Shown here one piece after another: positions 15,956 through 25,894 of a DNA stretch of 27,836 bases (the stretch's first letter is position 1; each line of letters opens with the position of its first letter). Origin of the DNA: Cylindrotheca closterium. Its lineage: Eukaryota; Bacillariophyta; Bacillariophyceae; Bacillariales; Bacillariaceae. The notes below the pieces were generated by a model. That model saw only the letters and a program-made list of their open reading frames with translations, was not told the origin of the DNA and ran no database searches. Position numbers and translations under genes: made by a program. The stretch spans positions 1-27,836 of the forward strand of contig CAKOGP040002380.1 of the NCBI GenBank assembly GCA_933822405.4, given 5' to 3'.

Positions 15956-17344
15956 ATGGAATCATCAAAACAATACAAACAAGATTGCAAACGACAGTCG
16001 TCCTCTGTCATGTCGTCAGCGACCACCTCGTCATTCAGAAATACTTCTAAGGTTTCCATGATTGCCTTGCTTGTGCTCAGTTTGACCGCCACAGTTTCGC
16101 ATGCCTTTGTGGAATCACCAACAACAACAACAAGTCGAATCTCTTCTCTTCATCATCAGCATCATAAAGCCATTAGCACTCCGCGTTCGGCTCCCCTGTT
16201 GCCAGCATCTTCGTTGATTCATCAGAAGACGAATCACCGAAGCAAGTCGTCGTCGTCGTCGTCGCTAATGATGATGCGAAAAGAACAAAGGAGCACTGCA
16301 CTAAACGCCATCAAGCAATTCTGGAAGACTGATCCCAAAGGCATGGCCGACGATTACGAAGATACTCGTGCTCGATTTCTGGCTGGAATTCTAGCCACCA
16401 TTTTTACCTGGCACGGAATTTCGGTCAATGGACTCAACCCCGTCATGGCGTCGTCTGCCGCCACCTTGGCCATCTCCTTGTGGTCACCAGGTCTTGGACA
16501 AGCCGCCTTTTGCGGTTCCTTTGCCGGCATGAATGCCAATGGAGACTGGGGCATGATTTTGACCGCTGCCTCCTTGACTGCCACCCTCTTTGAAATCTTG
16601 ATTCATCGAGGCGGCAAATGGGTCGGTCTCGGCGGAAAATTGAGTTTCCAAGCATTTATGGCCAGTAACTTGACGGCTCTATTGTTTGGAAAAGCCACCT
16701 TTGGCTGGATCTCTCGTCTGCCAACCTCACTTCCTGCCTTGATTGCCATTGTCAAGGCATCTCCCTGTGGTTATGGCATGCTCTGTGGTGCCTTGGGCAG
16801 TGTCTTGACCATTTTCTTGCGAGAAGTGGCCGAATACAATCCCAACCGCGTCAATGACCTACAAGATCCCGTCCGAGCCTCCGCCGTCATTGGAATCTTG
16901 GCCGCCTTGGTCATGGGCATGGGAGGATTTTTGGACGAATATGGTGCCATGATCATGTTTGGTGGCGCCTTTACCGGAATGTCCTACCCCACCCGATTAT
17001 TAAAGGGCAAGGGTGGTGGCACCGATTGGAAACGTGCGGATCCCACTGCCTTGCAAACACTCTTTTGGTTTGGTGTGGCCGGAGCCTTTGGTGGACTCAT
17101 TCACGCTCTCACGCTCACCATGAAGTTGTGGACCGGTGGATGGGGTGGCAAGGCTGGAACCTGTGCCTTTTGCGGAGCTTTGGTGTTTCGTGTCTGCGAA
17201 CGCATCCATTACAAGGTCCGTCAAAAGATTGGATGGGTGGACCAACCCATTAATGGTTCGGCACCTTCGGAAACATCTCCCAATGGAGAATCTCCTTCTA
17301 CTACCAATGGAAGTTCGGCGCCTGCTGCGGAAGTCAGCAACTAA
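15956..17344 (+). CDS. plastid-targeted multi-pass membrane protein, unknown function, 462 aa
   Basis: The start is ATG 15956; ATG at codons 19 and 35 could also serve. A hydrophobic signal core (35-49) ends SHA|F at residue 51, followed by a Ser/Thr-, His- and Arg-rich stretch (to about 115). This is the bipartite signal plus transit peptide with the cleavage-site Phe typical of secondary plastids, so an inner plastid membrane is the likely site. From about 140 to 410 there are roughly seven or eight Gly/Ala-rich membrane segments (LAGILATIFTWHG, MILTAASLTATLFEIL, VIGILAALVMGMGGFL, FWFGVAGAFGGLIHAL). The loops contain GLGQAAFCGSFAGM, YGAMIMFGGAFTGMSYPTR and GGKAGTCAFCGALVFR, a repeated CG-x-(F/L) pattern that may mark an internal repeat. 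The tail is Ser/Thr/Pro-rich. I cannot assign a family; transporter or scaffold are both possible. Confidence 0.8.
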   Translation: MESSKQYKQDCKRQSSSVMSSATTSSFRNTSKVSMIALLVLSLTATVSHAFVESPTTTTSRISSLHHQHHKAISTPRSAPLLPASSLIHQKTNHRSKSSSSSSLMMMRKEQRSTALNAIKQFWKTDPKGMADDYEDTRARFLAGILATIFTWHGISVNGLNPVMASSAATLAISLWSPGLGQAAFCGSFAGMNANGDWGMILTAASLTATLFEILIHRGGKWVGLGGKLSFQAFMASNLTALLFGKATFGWISRLPTSLPALIAIVKASPCGYGMLCGALGSVLTIFLREVAEYNPNRVNDLQDPVRASAVIGILAALVMGMGGFLDEYGAMIMFGGAFTGMSYPTRLLKGKGGGTDWKRADPTALQTLFWFGVAGAFGGLIHALTLTMKLWTGGWGGKAGTCAFCGALVFRVCERIHYKVRQKIGWVDQPINGSAPSETSPNGESPSTTNGSSAPAAEVSN

Positions 17345-18288
17345 ATATTATATAGATGCATGGGGTGAACTTTCTTTCGACTTTGTTTGCCGCATCATCA
17401 ACAGGGATATGGTCGGTTGATGAACACACACAAACACTACTGGATCAAAAAGTGACGGATCACTTTGAATTGATCCAAGAGTGGTGTCATTGACAGCATA
17501 TTCTGGATGGATGGATGGATGAATGAACCAATCAATCAATCAATCGACAAGAGGACGATGGATTGATTTCCTTATTTATGTATCTCGCTACAACGCCACA
17601 CTACACTACACTACACCACACAATGATTTTATGGAATTTCATGATTGTACTAAAATCGTAAATGAATGATGCTAGTATTTTTATTTTTATTGCACACTCA
17701 AAACAAAATCTTGCACCGCATCTGCTTCTAGCATTGCTTCTAGTACAGTTACTTACCCACTCACCCAATCGCTCCTGTAGATGTGTACTGTAGGTAAAAT
17801 TGTATCCTCGTCTGATGTTGCAGAGGTATCTTTCAAATGGCTCGTTTCTGCTGTCGTCATCCTCATTATTTTATTCTGGAGATTCTCATGGAACATCATT
17901 CTCTATTCGTACGTGTACCTTATTCACATCAAGCATACCGGTTTGCAGTTAGTCAAACGAGTCAAATGGGGCACAGGGATTTTATATTGCATGTGGAATG
18001 TGGAATGTGGAATGTGAACTATCATACTGTATTATTGGGGAGATGGGTATGATTTCAGGGTTCAAGCATGTATTCGCAATATAAAATGGATACTGACCTC
18101 AACAGCCAAAAAAGATAAATATGTAATATGTAGCCATGTGCTCTTTTCAAAAATTATTGCCTTACGCATTATTATTGATGATTGATCGATTGATTCGCCT
18201 TGACTGCTGATGATTCAATGCAATCAATATATTGGTTTTGGGCGGTTCTTCTTGATTTATTGTGTTCGCTTCTAAGAGTATGATGAAT
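17345..18288. other. convergent intergenic region with simple repeats
   Basis: This is 944 bases between two convergent genes. It contains GGAT repeats near 17514-17521, AATC repeats at 17529-17545 and a 7-bp GTGGAAT array at 17993-18016. The short frames show no domain. It probably holds both 3' ends; no structured RNA was recognised. Confidence 0.5.
17993..18016 (+). repeat. GTGGAAT tandem repeat, 3.4 copies
   Basis: Three perfect 7-bp units plus GTG. It is a simple minisatellite with no evident role. Confidence 0.85.
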
Positions 18289-19686
18289 CTATTGTTCTTG
18301 TTGTCCACCTTGTTGTTGTTGCTGTTGTTGTTGTTCTTTCTTGTCTTTATATTGTGCCAGCTTCTCTTTGTAACTCATTCGAGGTGCTGCTTGATATTCC
18401 TCCACTTTGGTGTACTCTTGAAAGATGAGCATTTCTTCTGGAACCGTGTCGTACAATTCCCTCTCTTTTTCCCGCTGAGCCTCTCGATAGGGATTCTCGG
18501 GAGCATGAATTTCTGCAATGCTGGGATCATGAAAGACTTGATTGGCCACCTGATCGTCTCCAGCATAGCGGGCATAATTACGAGTGGTGGAATCTCGCTT
18601 CAATTGGGCCAGATACACATCAGCGGCATTGCTCACGGAGTCGGCATCGGCATTCCGGCCAACCTTGCGACCATCCGGACCAGTGCCATATTCGCGATAA
18701 TCTTTGGGACGTGTTGGTGCTGGTGGTGGAAGCGAGACAGCAGGATCTGGATGGGAATAGGGATGTCTCAAGTCGGGTGGTGGTCCATAAACTCGAGGAG
18801 TTGCAGCCTGATAGGGATCTTTCATTTTGCGTTCCTGCTGCTGTTGTTGCTTTTGGAATTGGGCCATTTCTTGTGCATGCGGATCTTGCTTCTCCATCAT
18901 CATTTGACGAAACAGTGCCGCTTGCTCTTCGATGGACAAATCCATGGGATTGGGTGGAATGCTGGCGGTGGTAACGGGTTGTGGTGGAGGCGGAGCATAT
19001 GTGGGTTGTGGTGGAGGTGTGACAGCAGTATGTTGCGTCGCCCGTGCCATGAGCTCTCGAAATTTGGATCCTCCCTGTGACGCCTCTTCCTTGGCATCCA
19101 AATGAGAATTCTTGGCCTTTTGCTTCAAATCCTCTGATATAGTAGCACCTGGAATATCACCTGTAGGTAGCTCGCTGTCATCGCCACTACTAGTATTAAT
19201 CTTATTGGATGATTGAGATTGTTGTTGTTGTGCCTGTCCGAACATGTCATCATTGTTGACGTCATCTTCGTCGTCATCCCAATCCCAAGTGAAGGCTTGC
19301 TCCTGTTCATCTTCTTCAGGAATGCCACCATACCGACCCAAGCGACCTTGGAAGTTTCCGCCTCCGCGACTACTCATGGATAACCTAGTGGATGTGGTTG
19401 TTGTGGCTGTTGTTGTTTTTGTAGAAGAAGAAGGCAGTAACGCTAACGTTCGTGACGATGATGCCGATTCAGGCGATGATGATGATGATGATGATGGCGG
19501 AATCATGGTGAAGGAAGTCACCAAATTCAACTGGCTCATTCCAATGCAAAAGCATACTACCAAGGAGGACGTCTTGAAGGATAGTTTTGAAGCATTATTA
19601 AGTGCTGAAGAAGGTGGCTTCATTGTCAATGGAGCGGTCTTGTTAGTGTGCATTTTCACTTTTTGCCGTTGAGAACACCGCATCAT
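18289..19686 (-). CDS. plastid-targeted Pro/Gln-rich protein, unknown function, 465 aa
   Basis: The start is ATG 19686, immediately followed by a second ATG; Met12 and Met22 are also usable. A hydrophobic segment (about 40-57) ends VTS|F at residue 59, then a Ser/Thr-rich transit-like stretch, pointing to plastid import. The mature part has GGGNFQGRLGRYGG, a very acidic run (DWDDDEDDVNNDD, about 138-150), a Pro-rich region, a Gln-rich coiled coil around 265-290, and a compact conserved-looking block YREYGTGPDGRKVGRNADAD then AADVYLAQLKRDSTTRNYAR. It ends in a poly-Gln tract. No enzyme motif is seen; the block near residues 330-400 is the part to search with. The transcript's start codon lies in a perfect hairpin. 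The opposite strand's long frames are shadows of the low-complexity codons. Confidence 0.75.
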   Translation of the reverse strand: MMRCSQRQKVKMHTNKTAPLTMKPPSSALNNASKLSFKTSSLVVCFCIGMSQLNLVTSFTMIPPSSSSSSSPESASSSRTLALLPSSSTKTTTATTTTSTRLSMSSRGGGNFQGRLGRYGGIPEEDEQEQAFTWDWDDDEDDVNNDDMFGQAQQQQSQSSNKINTSSGDDSELPTGDIPGATISEDLKQKAKNSHLDAKEEASQGGSKFRELMARATQHTAVTPPPQPTYAPPPPQPVTTASIPPNPMDLSIEEQAALFRQMMMEKQDPHAQEMAQFQKQQQQQERKMKDPYQAATPRVYGPPPDLRHPYSHPDPAVSLPPPAPTRPKDYREYGTGPDGRKVGRNADADSVSNAADVYLAQLKRDSTTRNYARYAGDDQVANQVFHDPSIAEIHAPENPYREAQREKERELYDTVPEEMLIFQEYTKVEEYQAAPRMSYKEKLAQYKDKKEQQQQQQQQGGQQEQ

Positions 19687-19713
19687 CTGTGTTTTATTAT
19701 TTCAGATGATGCG
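19679..19713 (-). promoter_or_regulatory. 11-bp hairpin containing the start codon of the 18289 gene
   Basis: CGCATCATCTG (19679-19689) and CAGATGATGCG (19703-19713) pair perfectly across a 13-base loop. On the minus-strand transcript the loop is A-rich and the annotated ATGATG start sits in the 3' arm, so the fold would mask initiation. It may regulate start choice or be a chance palindrome. Confidence 0.6.
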
Positions 19714-19972
19714 AGGACGAAGAAAAAGTGACGATGGTCGAAGAGGTCGACAAAGAACAAAAAATCATTGAATCAATCTATTTGCATCCAATCCGAATCT
19801 TCCAGGTGGAAGCTTTAGATTAAATTCCTCAACCCATCACAAAATCCCGCTCTACGTAAATAGCTTTATCATAGCCTCATCGATATTAGGTAGGATACAA
19901 GAAATGCAAGAGCCATGAATTCAGGAACTCGATCGACACACAGCTATTAATAACTCCATATACTTTATTTTT

Positions 19973-22640
19973 TTATTCACAAAAGTGGCAGAATGGGCCT
20001 GGTGTTTCTGATCGAAGGTTTGGTTCACTTGTTGAAGGGCAGCTCTGGTTGTCAAACATGTCGTCAACAAAAACACCAATGAACGGAAGACGCGATCCCC
20101 ATGCACAAAGATTCTGGTTGAAGGAAGACGCTTGCGAGAACATTTCCTTCATCCCCCTAATCGAAGAAACATCCCATGATGAGATGTCTTGATTAAAGGA
20201 TGATGCACCAGCGAACATATTCTCCATATTGGAGACAGATGAGACGTCCCACGATGATATATCTTGATCGAATGATGCCGCAAATCTGAACATGAACCCC
20301 ATGTTGGTGACAGATGAAACATTCCATGATGATATGTCTTGATTGAAGGACGTTGCTTGCATAAACATGTTATTCATGTCTGTTACCGAAGAAACATCCC
20401 ACGAGGAAATATCTCCATTGAATGGTGTATTGTAAAACATGCTCCCCATGTTGTTGACATTAGCAACGTCCCAATTTGAAATGTCCTCGTTGAAAGAAGG
20501 GATGCTTGAGAACAGAGCTTCCATAGAAGTCACATTTCGATCAAAGCACCAGTCGCCTATTGGGCCATATTGCACCTCCACTGATGCTGGGAACCTAACC
20601 CATCGCCTAACATTATTAGACAGTTCCAAACTAGTTTGAAAACATGTAATAATTGATGATGCAGAAGAAGGCAGAGTCGAAGGTGTTGCGGAAGGTTGAG
20701 CCGAAAACACCGGAGTTGGCTCCGTCGTTGGATTAGCCGACGGTGAAAAAGTAGGTTGTGTCGTAGGAAACCTAGTCCTCACAGGCGTTGGATTTGGAGT
20801 TGGACCAGGCGTTGGTACCAACGTTGGGGGTAGAGTTGGGCCAGGCGTTGGACTCTTGGTCGGACTTTCTGTGGGAAGCTTCGTCGGTGGTGCCGTCGGT
20901 GGTGTCGTAGTTGCAAGAGTTGGCTTGGATGATGGTTCTGTTGTCGGTGCCTTTGTAGGGTCTTCCGTTGTAGGAAAAGTGACTGGCGCCCTTGTTGGAT
21001 TCGCCGATGGCAATTCCGTTGGCGAAAGCGTCGATGGGGTCACTATGGAAAAAAATTGTTTGGGAACAGTGAAGAGAGATCCAGACTTTGATTGAATTGT
21101 CGTACTTACCAGATGGACCTGCAGATTCGTCGGCGGAATAAATGACATCGACGACTGTGATGCTCTGAAATGGCGACAGCAACCCCAATTGATCTACCAA
21201 AGGTGCTTCTCGGAACTTGTCTAGAATGTCTTCCGAAAAATCAGCAGAAGAAACAGTGCGTTGGACGTAGATGTCCAGCTTTATGACATACAAGTGACAA
21301 GGCCTCTCCAAATCAGCAGCAAAACAAGAAGCACCAATATTGACTTCAGCGTTCACCAATGCGTTGACAATATAGACCTCAATCTGCAAACGCCGACGTT
21401 CATTCGGGCATCCCGCCAGAGAGGGCAAAAGGAGGCGCTGGATTTTGTCTTTCAGCTCAATGGTGAGTGGCGATAGATCTTCGGTTTCGGAATCCAGCAT
21501 AACATCCATCAAGATATCGTATTTTTGAACAGCGAGATCGTCTTGTCCCGAGACAGGTTCGCCATTGCTAATGGCTTCACAGGTCGCTTCGGCTTGTGAG
21601 CCGACATCATCTGGAACGACGCCAAGATCCTCTTTGGTAGTAGGAGTTGAAGATGGGGTATCAGAAACTTCTTTGGCTGTCGTAGGCGGAAGAATGGTTG
21701 CATTTTGAGACGAATCGTCATCAAGATTGTTCGAAGAATTCCTTGATACCAACAGCCACGCGGTTACTCCTGCAGCAATAACGGCAACAACAAAAGCAGC
21801 CATCATGTATTTCCGCTTTCTGCTGTTTTTCTCTCTTGTTGCAATGGTAGATACCAAAGCATTTTGTTCTTCTTCTCTTTGCCTAGCTATTTGATCTTGC
21901 GTTTCTCTAGCTCTTCGTTCTTCATCTCTGCCTTGTTGTATTGCGGCTTCAATTTCGTCAAGACCTGGGGCAGTAACAGCCTGAAGTGTTGGCTCCGTAC
22001 CAGTTTGATCCAACTGAAGGGAAGAAGGAGGCGGGGGCGTCGCGTTTACACCATCTGATTGAATTCTGGATTGTCTGCTGCTGTTTCTTGATGCCTTGCT
22101 GCTAGCACGGCGATCATCAGATGACATTGTCAAGCTCTGAGCCCCGTCGTTAGCTGAAGAATCCCGCTGTCCATTCCTGTCAAACTTGGATGACTTTCTT
22201 GTTGTGTTGCGATGAGAGCTCAACACATTCCGAGCTCCAGGATTGGCTACCGAATTCCCCTTTCGCGACTTCTTTGTGGCATTGCCGGAACGTAGTGTCC
22301 GAGGAGAACTTAATTTTTTTGGTGGCGACGATTCAAGTCTTCGGAAGTTGTTCATGGATGCTTTCCTGCTGGAACGCAGATGATCAGAGCTCGAAGCGGA
22401 CTGAGATCCAGGCGATGTCAGTGGAAGGGACTGGATTCCTTGTTCATGTATCTCTGGCGCCTTGTACGATCTCCTATGACTGGATCGAGAAGGGCCCCTG
22501 TAAGGAGATGAGGTTGACTTACGTCCTTTGGAGACAGAGCTTCCCGGAGAATGACGATTGCTGCTTCTCGATACGCGACTTTCGGATTTTCGAGTTGTCG
22601 TTGCTGCTTTGTCCGGAGATTCTTCGTCAGTTTCTGTCAT
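19973..22640 (-). CDS. single-pass membrane protein with DUF285 (BspA-like) repeats, 866 aa
   Basis: Two exons join: 22640-21110 and 21042-19973. The 67-base intron has GTAAGT and a T-rich TAG acceptor and splits a Val codon, restoring one 2,601-base frame. Order: Ser/Arg-rich, highly basic cytosolic region (1-235); a Glu/Arg coiled coil (about 225-265); one membrane helix [20 protein letters not shown] (279-298); a globular extracytoplasmic domain (about 340-505); a Thr/Pro stalk of PT-x-x-PT repeats (about 515-640); then about six 25-residue repeats of [20 protein letters not shown] type, the DUF285 surface-protein repeat first known from mycoplasmas and BspA proteins. The stalk-plus-repeat layout suggests a cell-surface adhesin or receptor ectodomain, frequent in diatoms. 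No kinase or other effector domain is seen. Confidence 0.85.
21043..21109 (-). other. 67-base spliceosomal intron
   Basis: The donor is CTG|GTAAGT (intron from 21109) and the acceptor is a run of seven T, then CCATAG|TG (intron to 21043). Removing it links the membrane-anchored domain in frame to the Thr/Pro stalk. Confidence 0.9.
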
Positions 22641-23033
22641 CGTATTTATCTTACTGCGATGCTTTATGAATTACTCTAGAAATGTGATGATGGCTATACT
22701 CAATGGTATATCCGCTGCGTCGGTGATTTCAAATCTTTCTGTAGGATTTTATAGACTGCCTAAAAATATAAGGTGGTCTGGTTTCGTTTTCGGTATTAAA
22801 TTCGTATCCGCATTGTTTGCTGTTTTTGAACTCGTCTGATGTGTACCATATGCAGTAGGTTTGTACAGCCTCCGAGTTATATTCTTCGATTTTCAGGTTT
22901 TGAACACTTCACGCACTGCTTTTATTATTGTGGTGACGAAAATATACGGTCTGATTTCGACCAGCAAACTGAGCGGAGGGGTGCGTATACCTATTTTTAA
23001 AAATTAACACTAATAGGTATGGAAGCGAAATAG
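22641..23033. other. intergenic spacer
   Basis: This is 393 bases between two minus-strand genes, presumably the 3' end of one and the promoter of the other. It is AT-rich. No repeat, RNA gene or clear core promoter motif was seen. Confidence 0.4.
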
Positions 23034-24404
23034 TTACGATATGTACGCTTCTTCTTCCTGCTTCAGCTCGGAAATCTGTTCCAAAGATTGAGGTGCAGCC
23101 TTGAATTCTGGTTCTGGTTTTTGTCCTTGTTGCCCCTGTTGATCATCATCGCCATGGTGCTGAAACCGTTCTTGTAGTTCCTCATTGGGTCGCTGTTCTA
23201 GGTATCGTTGGTATGATTCTATGGCACTCTCTTCTGATATTGACGACGGCTCGTCGTCAATAGCTCTTTCTTGATAGAGTTGCAATTGTTGTTGCAACTC
23301 TGGCGACCGCTGTTGACGGTACTGTTCATACTCTTCATAAGCGCTCATTTTCGGTTCTTCATGGTGAGCTTCAAGCCTCTGTCGTAGCTCAGGAGATCGT
23401 TGCGTAAGGTAGTCTTTGTACTCTTCCATTGCTTTGATTTGTTCTGCATTGAGCTGTTGTTGGTGGTGTTGCTGTGGCACGCCTGCTGCTGCTCCACCAC
23501 CCTTGGAAAATCGGTCAACCAAATTAGTTTGGACCCATGGTACAGTGGACAAGGCCAATCCAATACGAATGGGTACAGCAAACCGAGCCAGATTGACAAA
23601 AACAAAGGCTTCCCCACCCAATTGCTTCCAATCTTCAGACGATTGGAAATCGGGCCAATGACCTGTCAATGACTGATAGGCCACGAGACAGACGGGAACG
23701 GACAAGGTCCAAAAGGCCAGTTCCCAAAGCGCGTAGGAAATTGCACCACTTACTCCCGCGTCCTTGACTTTTTGTAACAATTGCTTCGCCTTGTCTTGGC
23801 TTTCCGGTGTTTCAGTGGTATCGGTGGTAGCGCTCCTGTCTGCCGTCGTTGATTCCGGCATCAAAGAGGACGCTGTTGGAATTGGTGGGCTTGGCATATC
23901 ACTTGCAGTGCTGTCCGTATTCTCGAGCAAGTAGTTGTAATGTTGAGCCATTTCAACAGTGGCTCGATTCAATAGTGCATACTGAGTCCCCGAAATGGTG
24001 GCCACATTCATTCCTTCTTGCAAGCGTTCAAAATCATCTGCTGCTACCGGTGAAGTGGCAATGACATCGCCGTCGTTCATCGATAGTCCCTCATTTTCAG
24101 TATTCGAATGGTACACAATTCCCATCATTTCTCCACTAGGTAATGTTACCCATTGATCCAAACAAGGAATGACAAGGGCAGAATCCACGTCGACAGCGGA
24201 ATTCATGTCATTCAGGGAAGACGATTTCAGAAAGTGCATTGAAAATGTTCGTTGCTTCACCAAAGTTGGCGATCGTATCCTTCTGGAGGTGTTTGGTTGA
24301 AATGATCTCACTGATTCTGGAAGTATAGCAAACAGAAGCACCACCAACAAGAACAATTGGCAGAATTTCTGCTGAGAATTCAGGCGGCTTTCAGTGGTCG
24401 TCAT
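23034..24404 (-). CDS. plastid-targeted FAM210/DUF1279-like membrane protein, 456 aa
   Basis: The start is ATG 24404 (MTTTESRLNS); the frame extends 8 codons upstream only from a GTG. A hydrophobic segment (14-29) and VRS|F at 35 indicate signal plus transit peptide for the plastid. Residues about 60-150 form a soluble domain with GLSMNDGDVIATSPVAA. Residues about 195-292 resemble DUF1279, the membrane domain of FAM210 proteins: KVKDAGVSGAISYALWELAF, a hydrophobic span, then FVNLARFAVPIRIGLALSTV followed by a Pro-Trp. After a Gly/Ala/Gln linker come three repeats of Y-x-x-Y-(L/R)-x-QR(S/P)-PEL-x-x-x-L (about 325-410) and an acidic Gln-rich tail. Known DUF1279 proteins are organelle membrane proteins of poorly defined role. 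The family call is by motif memory. Confidence 0.7.
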   Translation of the reverse strand: MTTTESRLNSQQKFCQLFLLVVLLFAILPESVRSFQPNTSRRIRSPTLVKQRTFSMHFLKSSSLNDMNSAVDVDSALVIPCLDQWVTLPSGEMMGIVYHSNTENEGLSMNDGDVIATSPVAADDFERLQEGMNVATISGTQYALLNRATVEMAQHYNYLLENTDSTASDMPSPPIPTASSLMPESTTADRSATTDTTETPESQDKAKQLLQKVKDAGVSGAISYALWELAFWTLSVPVCLVAYQSLTGHWPDFQSSEDWKQLGGEAFVFVNLARFAVPIRIGLALSTVPWVQTNLVDRFSKGGGAAAGVPQQHHQQQLNAEQIKAMEEYKDYLTQRSPELRQRLEAHHEEPKMSAYEEYEQYRQQRSPELQQQLQLYQERAIDDEPSSISEESAIESYQRYLEQRPNEELQERFQHHGDDDQQGQQGQKPEPEFKAAPQSLEQISELKQEEEAYIS

Positions 24405-24910
24405 GTTGTTGCTTGGTGTCAAATTCACTTTCTGTAGCTCTCCTGCTGTATATTATTCTGACAATGCACGCTCAGCGGATGTAGCTAGGTGAAGGCAACT
24501 GCAGAGTCCCTTTTCTCAATTCCTTTTCCTATGTCTGCGAACTGAATTTCTTCTGTTGCACCTATTACTGGAGTTATTATAAGCGGGATACCTACCGGTA
24601 TGGTAGCGGTATTACGGCGGGTACGTGTCGAAACTCAAATTTTCCAAATATCACCACGTCATTCTAGCGAAAATGGACTCCTCCGAGTGAAAAATCTTTC
24701 GATAGATTTCAATTTTTAAAAACACAAATAATGTCATACTGCAATTTGCAAGACTAGTTTCAAAAGACAGCAGGCATCTCCTCTTTTGCCTTTTGAGTGG
24801 AAGAAAGAATCCAAGAGTAGTTCATTTCCTACCGGTATTGCTAACGGGTCAGTCTATTCTCAAACGGGCAGCGTGTTGAAGCACCATAAATATAAGATCA
24901 AAGCAAAATA
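24405..24910. promoter_or_regulatory. divergent promoter region with CCTACCGGTAT motifs
   Basis: This is 506 bases between the FAM210-like gene (-) and the first alpha-kinase gene (+). CCTACCGGTAT occurs at 24591-24601 and 24828-24838. An AT-rich CATAAATATAAG (24885-24896) sits only 15 bases before the kinase ATG, closer than a TATA box normally stands. Confidence 0.4.
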
Positions 24911-25708
24911 ATGTCCACCGCTGCCCGTACCAATTTGACATCCAATAATGTAAAGGTGACCAATTACAAGCTTGGTGAAGGAACCTTTCGAGAATGTTTC
25001 GAAGGAATATACATTGGAGGCAATCGAAACAACCAAGCTGCCGCTTGCAAACGATTCAAGTCACAATATACCAGCATGGAAAACGAGTTCTTTGCTCAGG
25101 ATTTTCAAATTGCCGATAAGACTATTGACTTCGCCGAATCCTGGAATGATGTTTGCCCATATGGAAAAGAAATAATGGTATCCCGTGGGTCACTCCACAC
25201 CAAGGGTGGTCGAAGGTACATTGTGGAACCTCTGATTCGGGATTATGACAAATTCACATCCAACACTGGTTGGATTGGGGATACTTCGAATTGGCAGGTC
25301 CGCTGCATGGAAGCCTTTACACACTACACATATCACAAGTCAGGTGGACAAATGATTGTTTGTGACATTCAGGGACGGTATCGTCACAATCGTTTTTCCA
25401 AGGCCAAATCGCGATTTGAATTGGGAGACCCGGCTATATGCTCCCGGACACGCAGGTATGGACCCACCGATTTGGGCGAAAAGGGAATAGAGTCCTTCTT
25501 TTCCAACCATCAATGCAATGAATTCTGTGAGGACAACTGGAGCAGACCTCGTTGCCCAAGTCAGTGGTTCCCCCAGTCAAGGGGGACTTCCATGGTCTCG
25601 TCCCTGCATTCGAATCAACTGTCTTTGCACAGTCGAGCCACCTTCAGAATGAGAGGTAACATGTTGATGGGAGTTGTCGAAGAGGATTCAGATGAAAGCG
25701 ACTATTAA
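24911..25708 (+). CDS. alpha-kinase-like protein, short paralogue, 265 aa
   Basis: This is an atypical (MHCK/eEF2K-type) Ser/Thr kinase fold, expected to phosphorylate protein substrates in the cytosol. From ATG 24911: Gly-rich GEGTFREC (22-29); ACKRFK with nucleotide-binding K47; IVEPLI with E106; CDIQG with D152; GDPAIC with D173; then TDLGEKGIESFFSNHQCNEF, whose H200, C202 and C206 match the structural zinc site of the family. All expected landmarks are present, so activity is plausible. It ends soon after the domain with VEEDSDESDY. About the same length and spacing of motifs as the neighbour at 25895-27298, in opposite orientation, shows local inverted duplication; this copy lost or never had the acidic tail. 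At about 265 residues it is close to a bare catalytic domain. Confidence 0.8.
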   Translation: MSTAARTNLTSNNVKVTNYKLGEGTFRECFEGIYIGGNRNNQAAACKRFKSQYTSMENEFFAQDFQIADKTIDFAESWNDVCPYGKEIMVSRGSLHTKGGRRYIVEPLIRDYDKFTSNTGWIGDTSNWQVRCMEAFTHYTYHKSGGQMIVCDIQGRYRHNRFSKAKSRFELGDPAICSRTRRYGPTDLGEKGIESFFSNHQCNEFCEDNWSRPRCPSQWFPQSRGTSMVSSLHSNQLSLHSRATFRMRGNMLMGVVEEDSDESDY

Positions 25709-25894
25709 AGTACAGTAATATGAACGGTGAAAGTCAACTAGAAAAATGATCATTGTCGACTCAATCACTCGGCGGACAAGACAAACCAACTCACGCATGC
25801 AAAAACCAAATAGATTCACATAACATCAATCCATCTCTAGATGCTTCATGTATGGTGCACATTTGTTTCTAGATTTACCATATGCGATTTTTCT

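Noticed and set aside
18262..19080. 272-codon plus-strand frame with long Leu runs
   Set aside because: It lies opposite the Gln- and Pro-rich part of the minus-strand gene; the Leu runs are CAG/CAA repeats read backwards.
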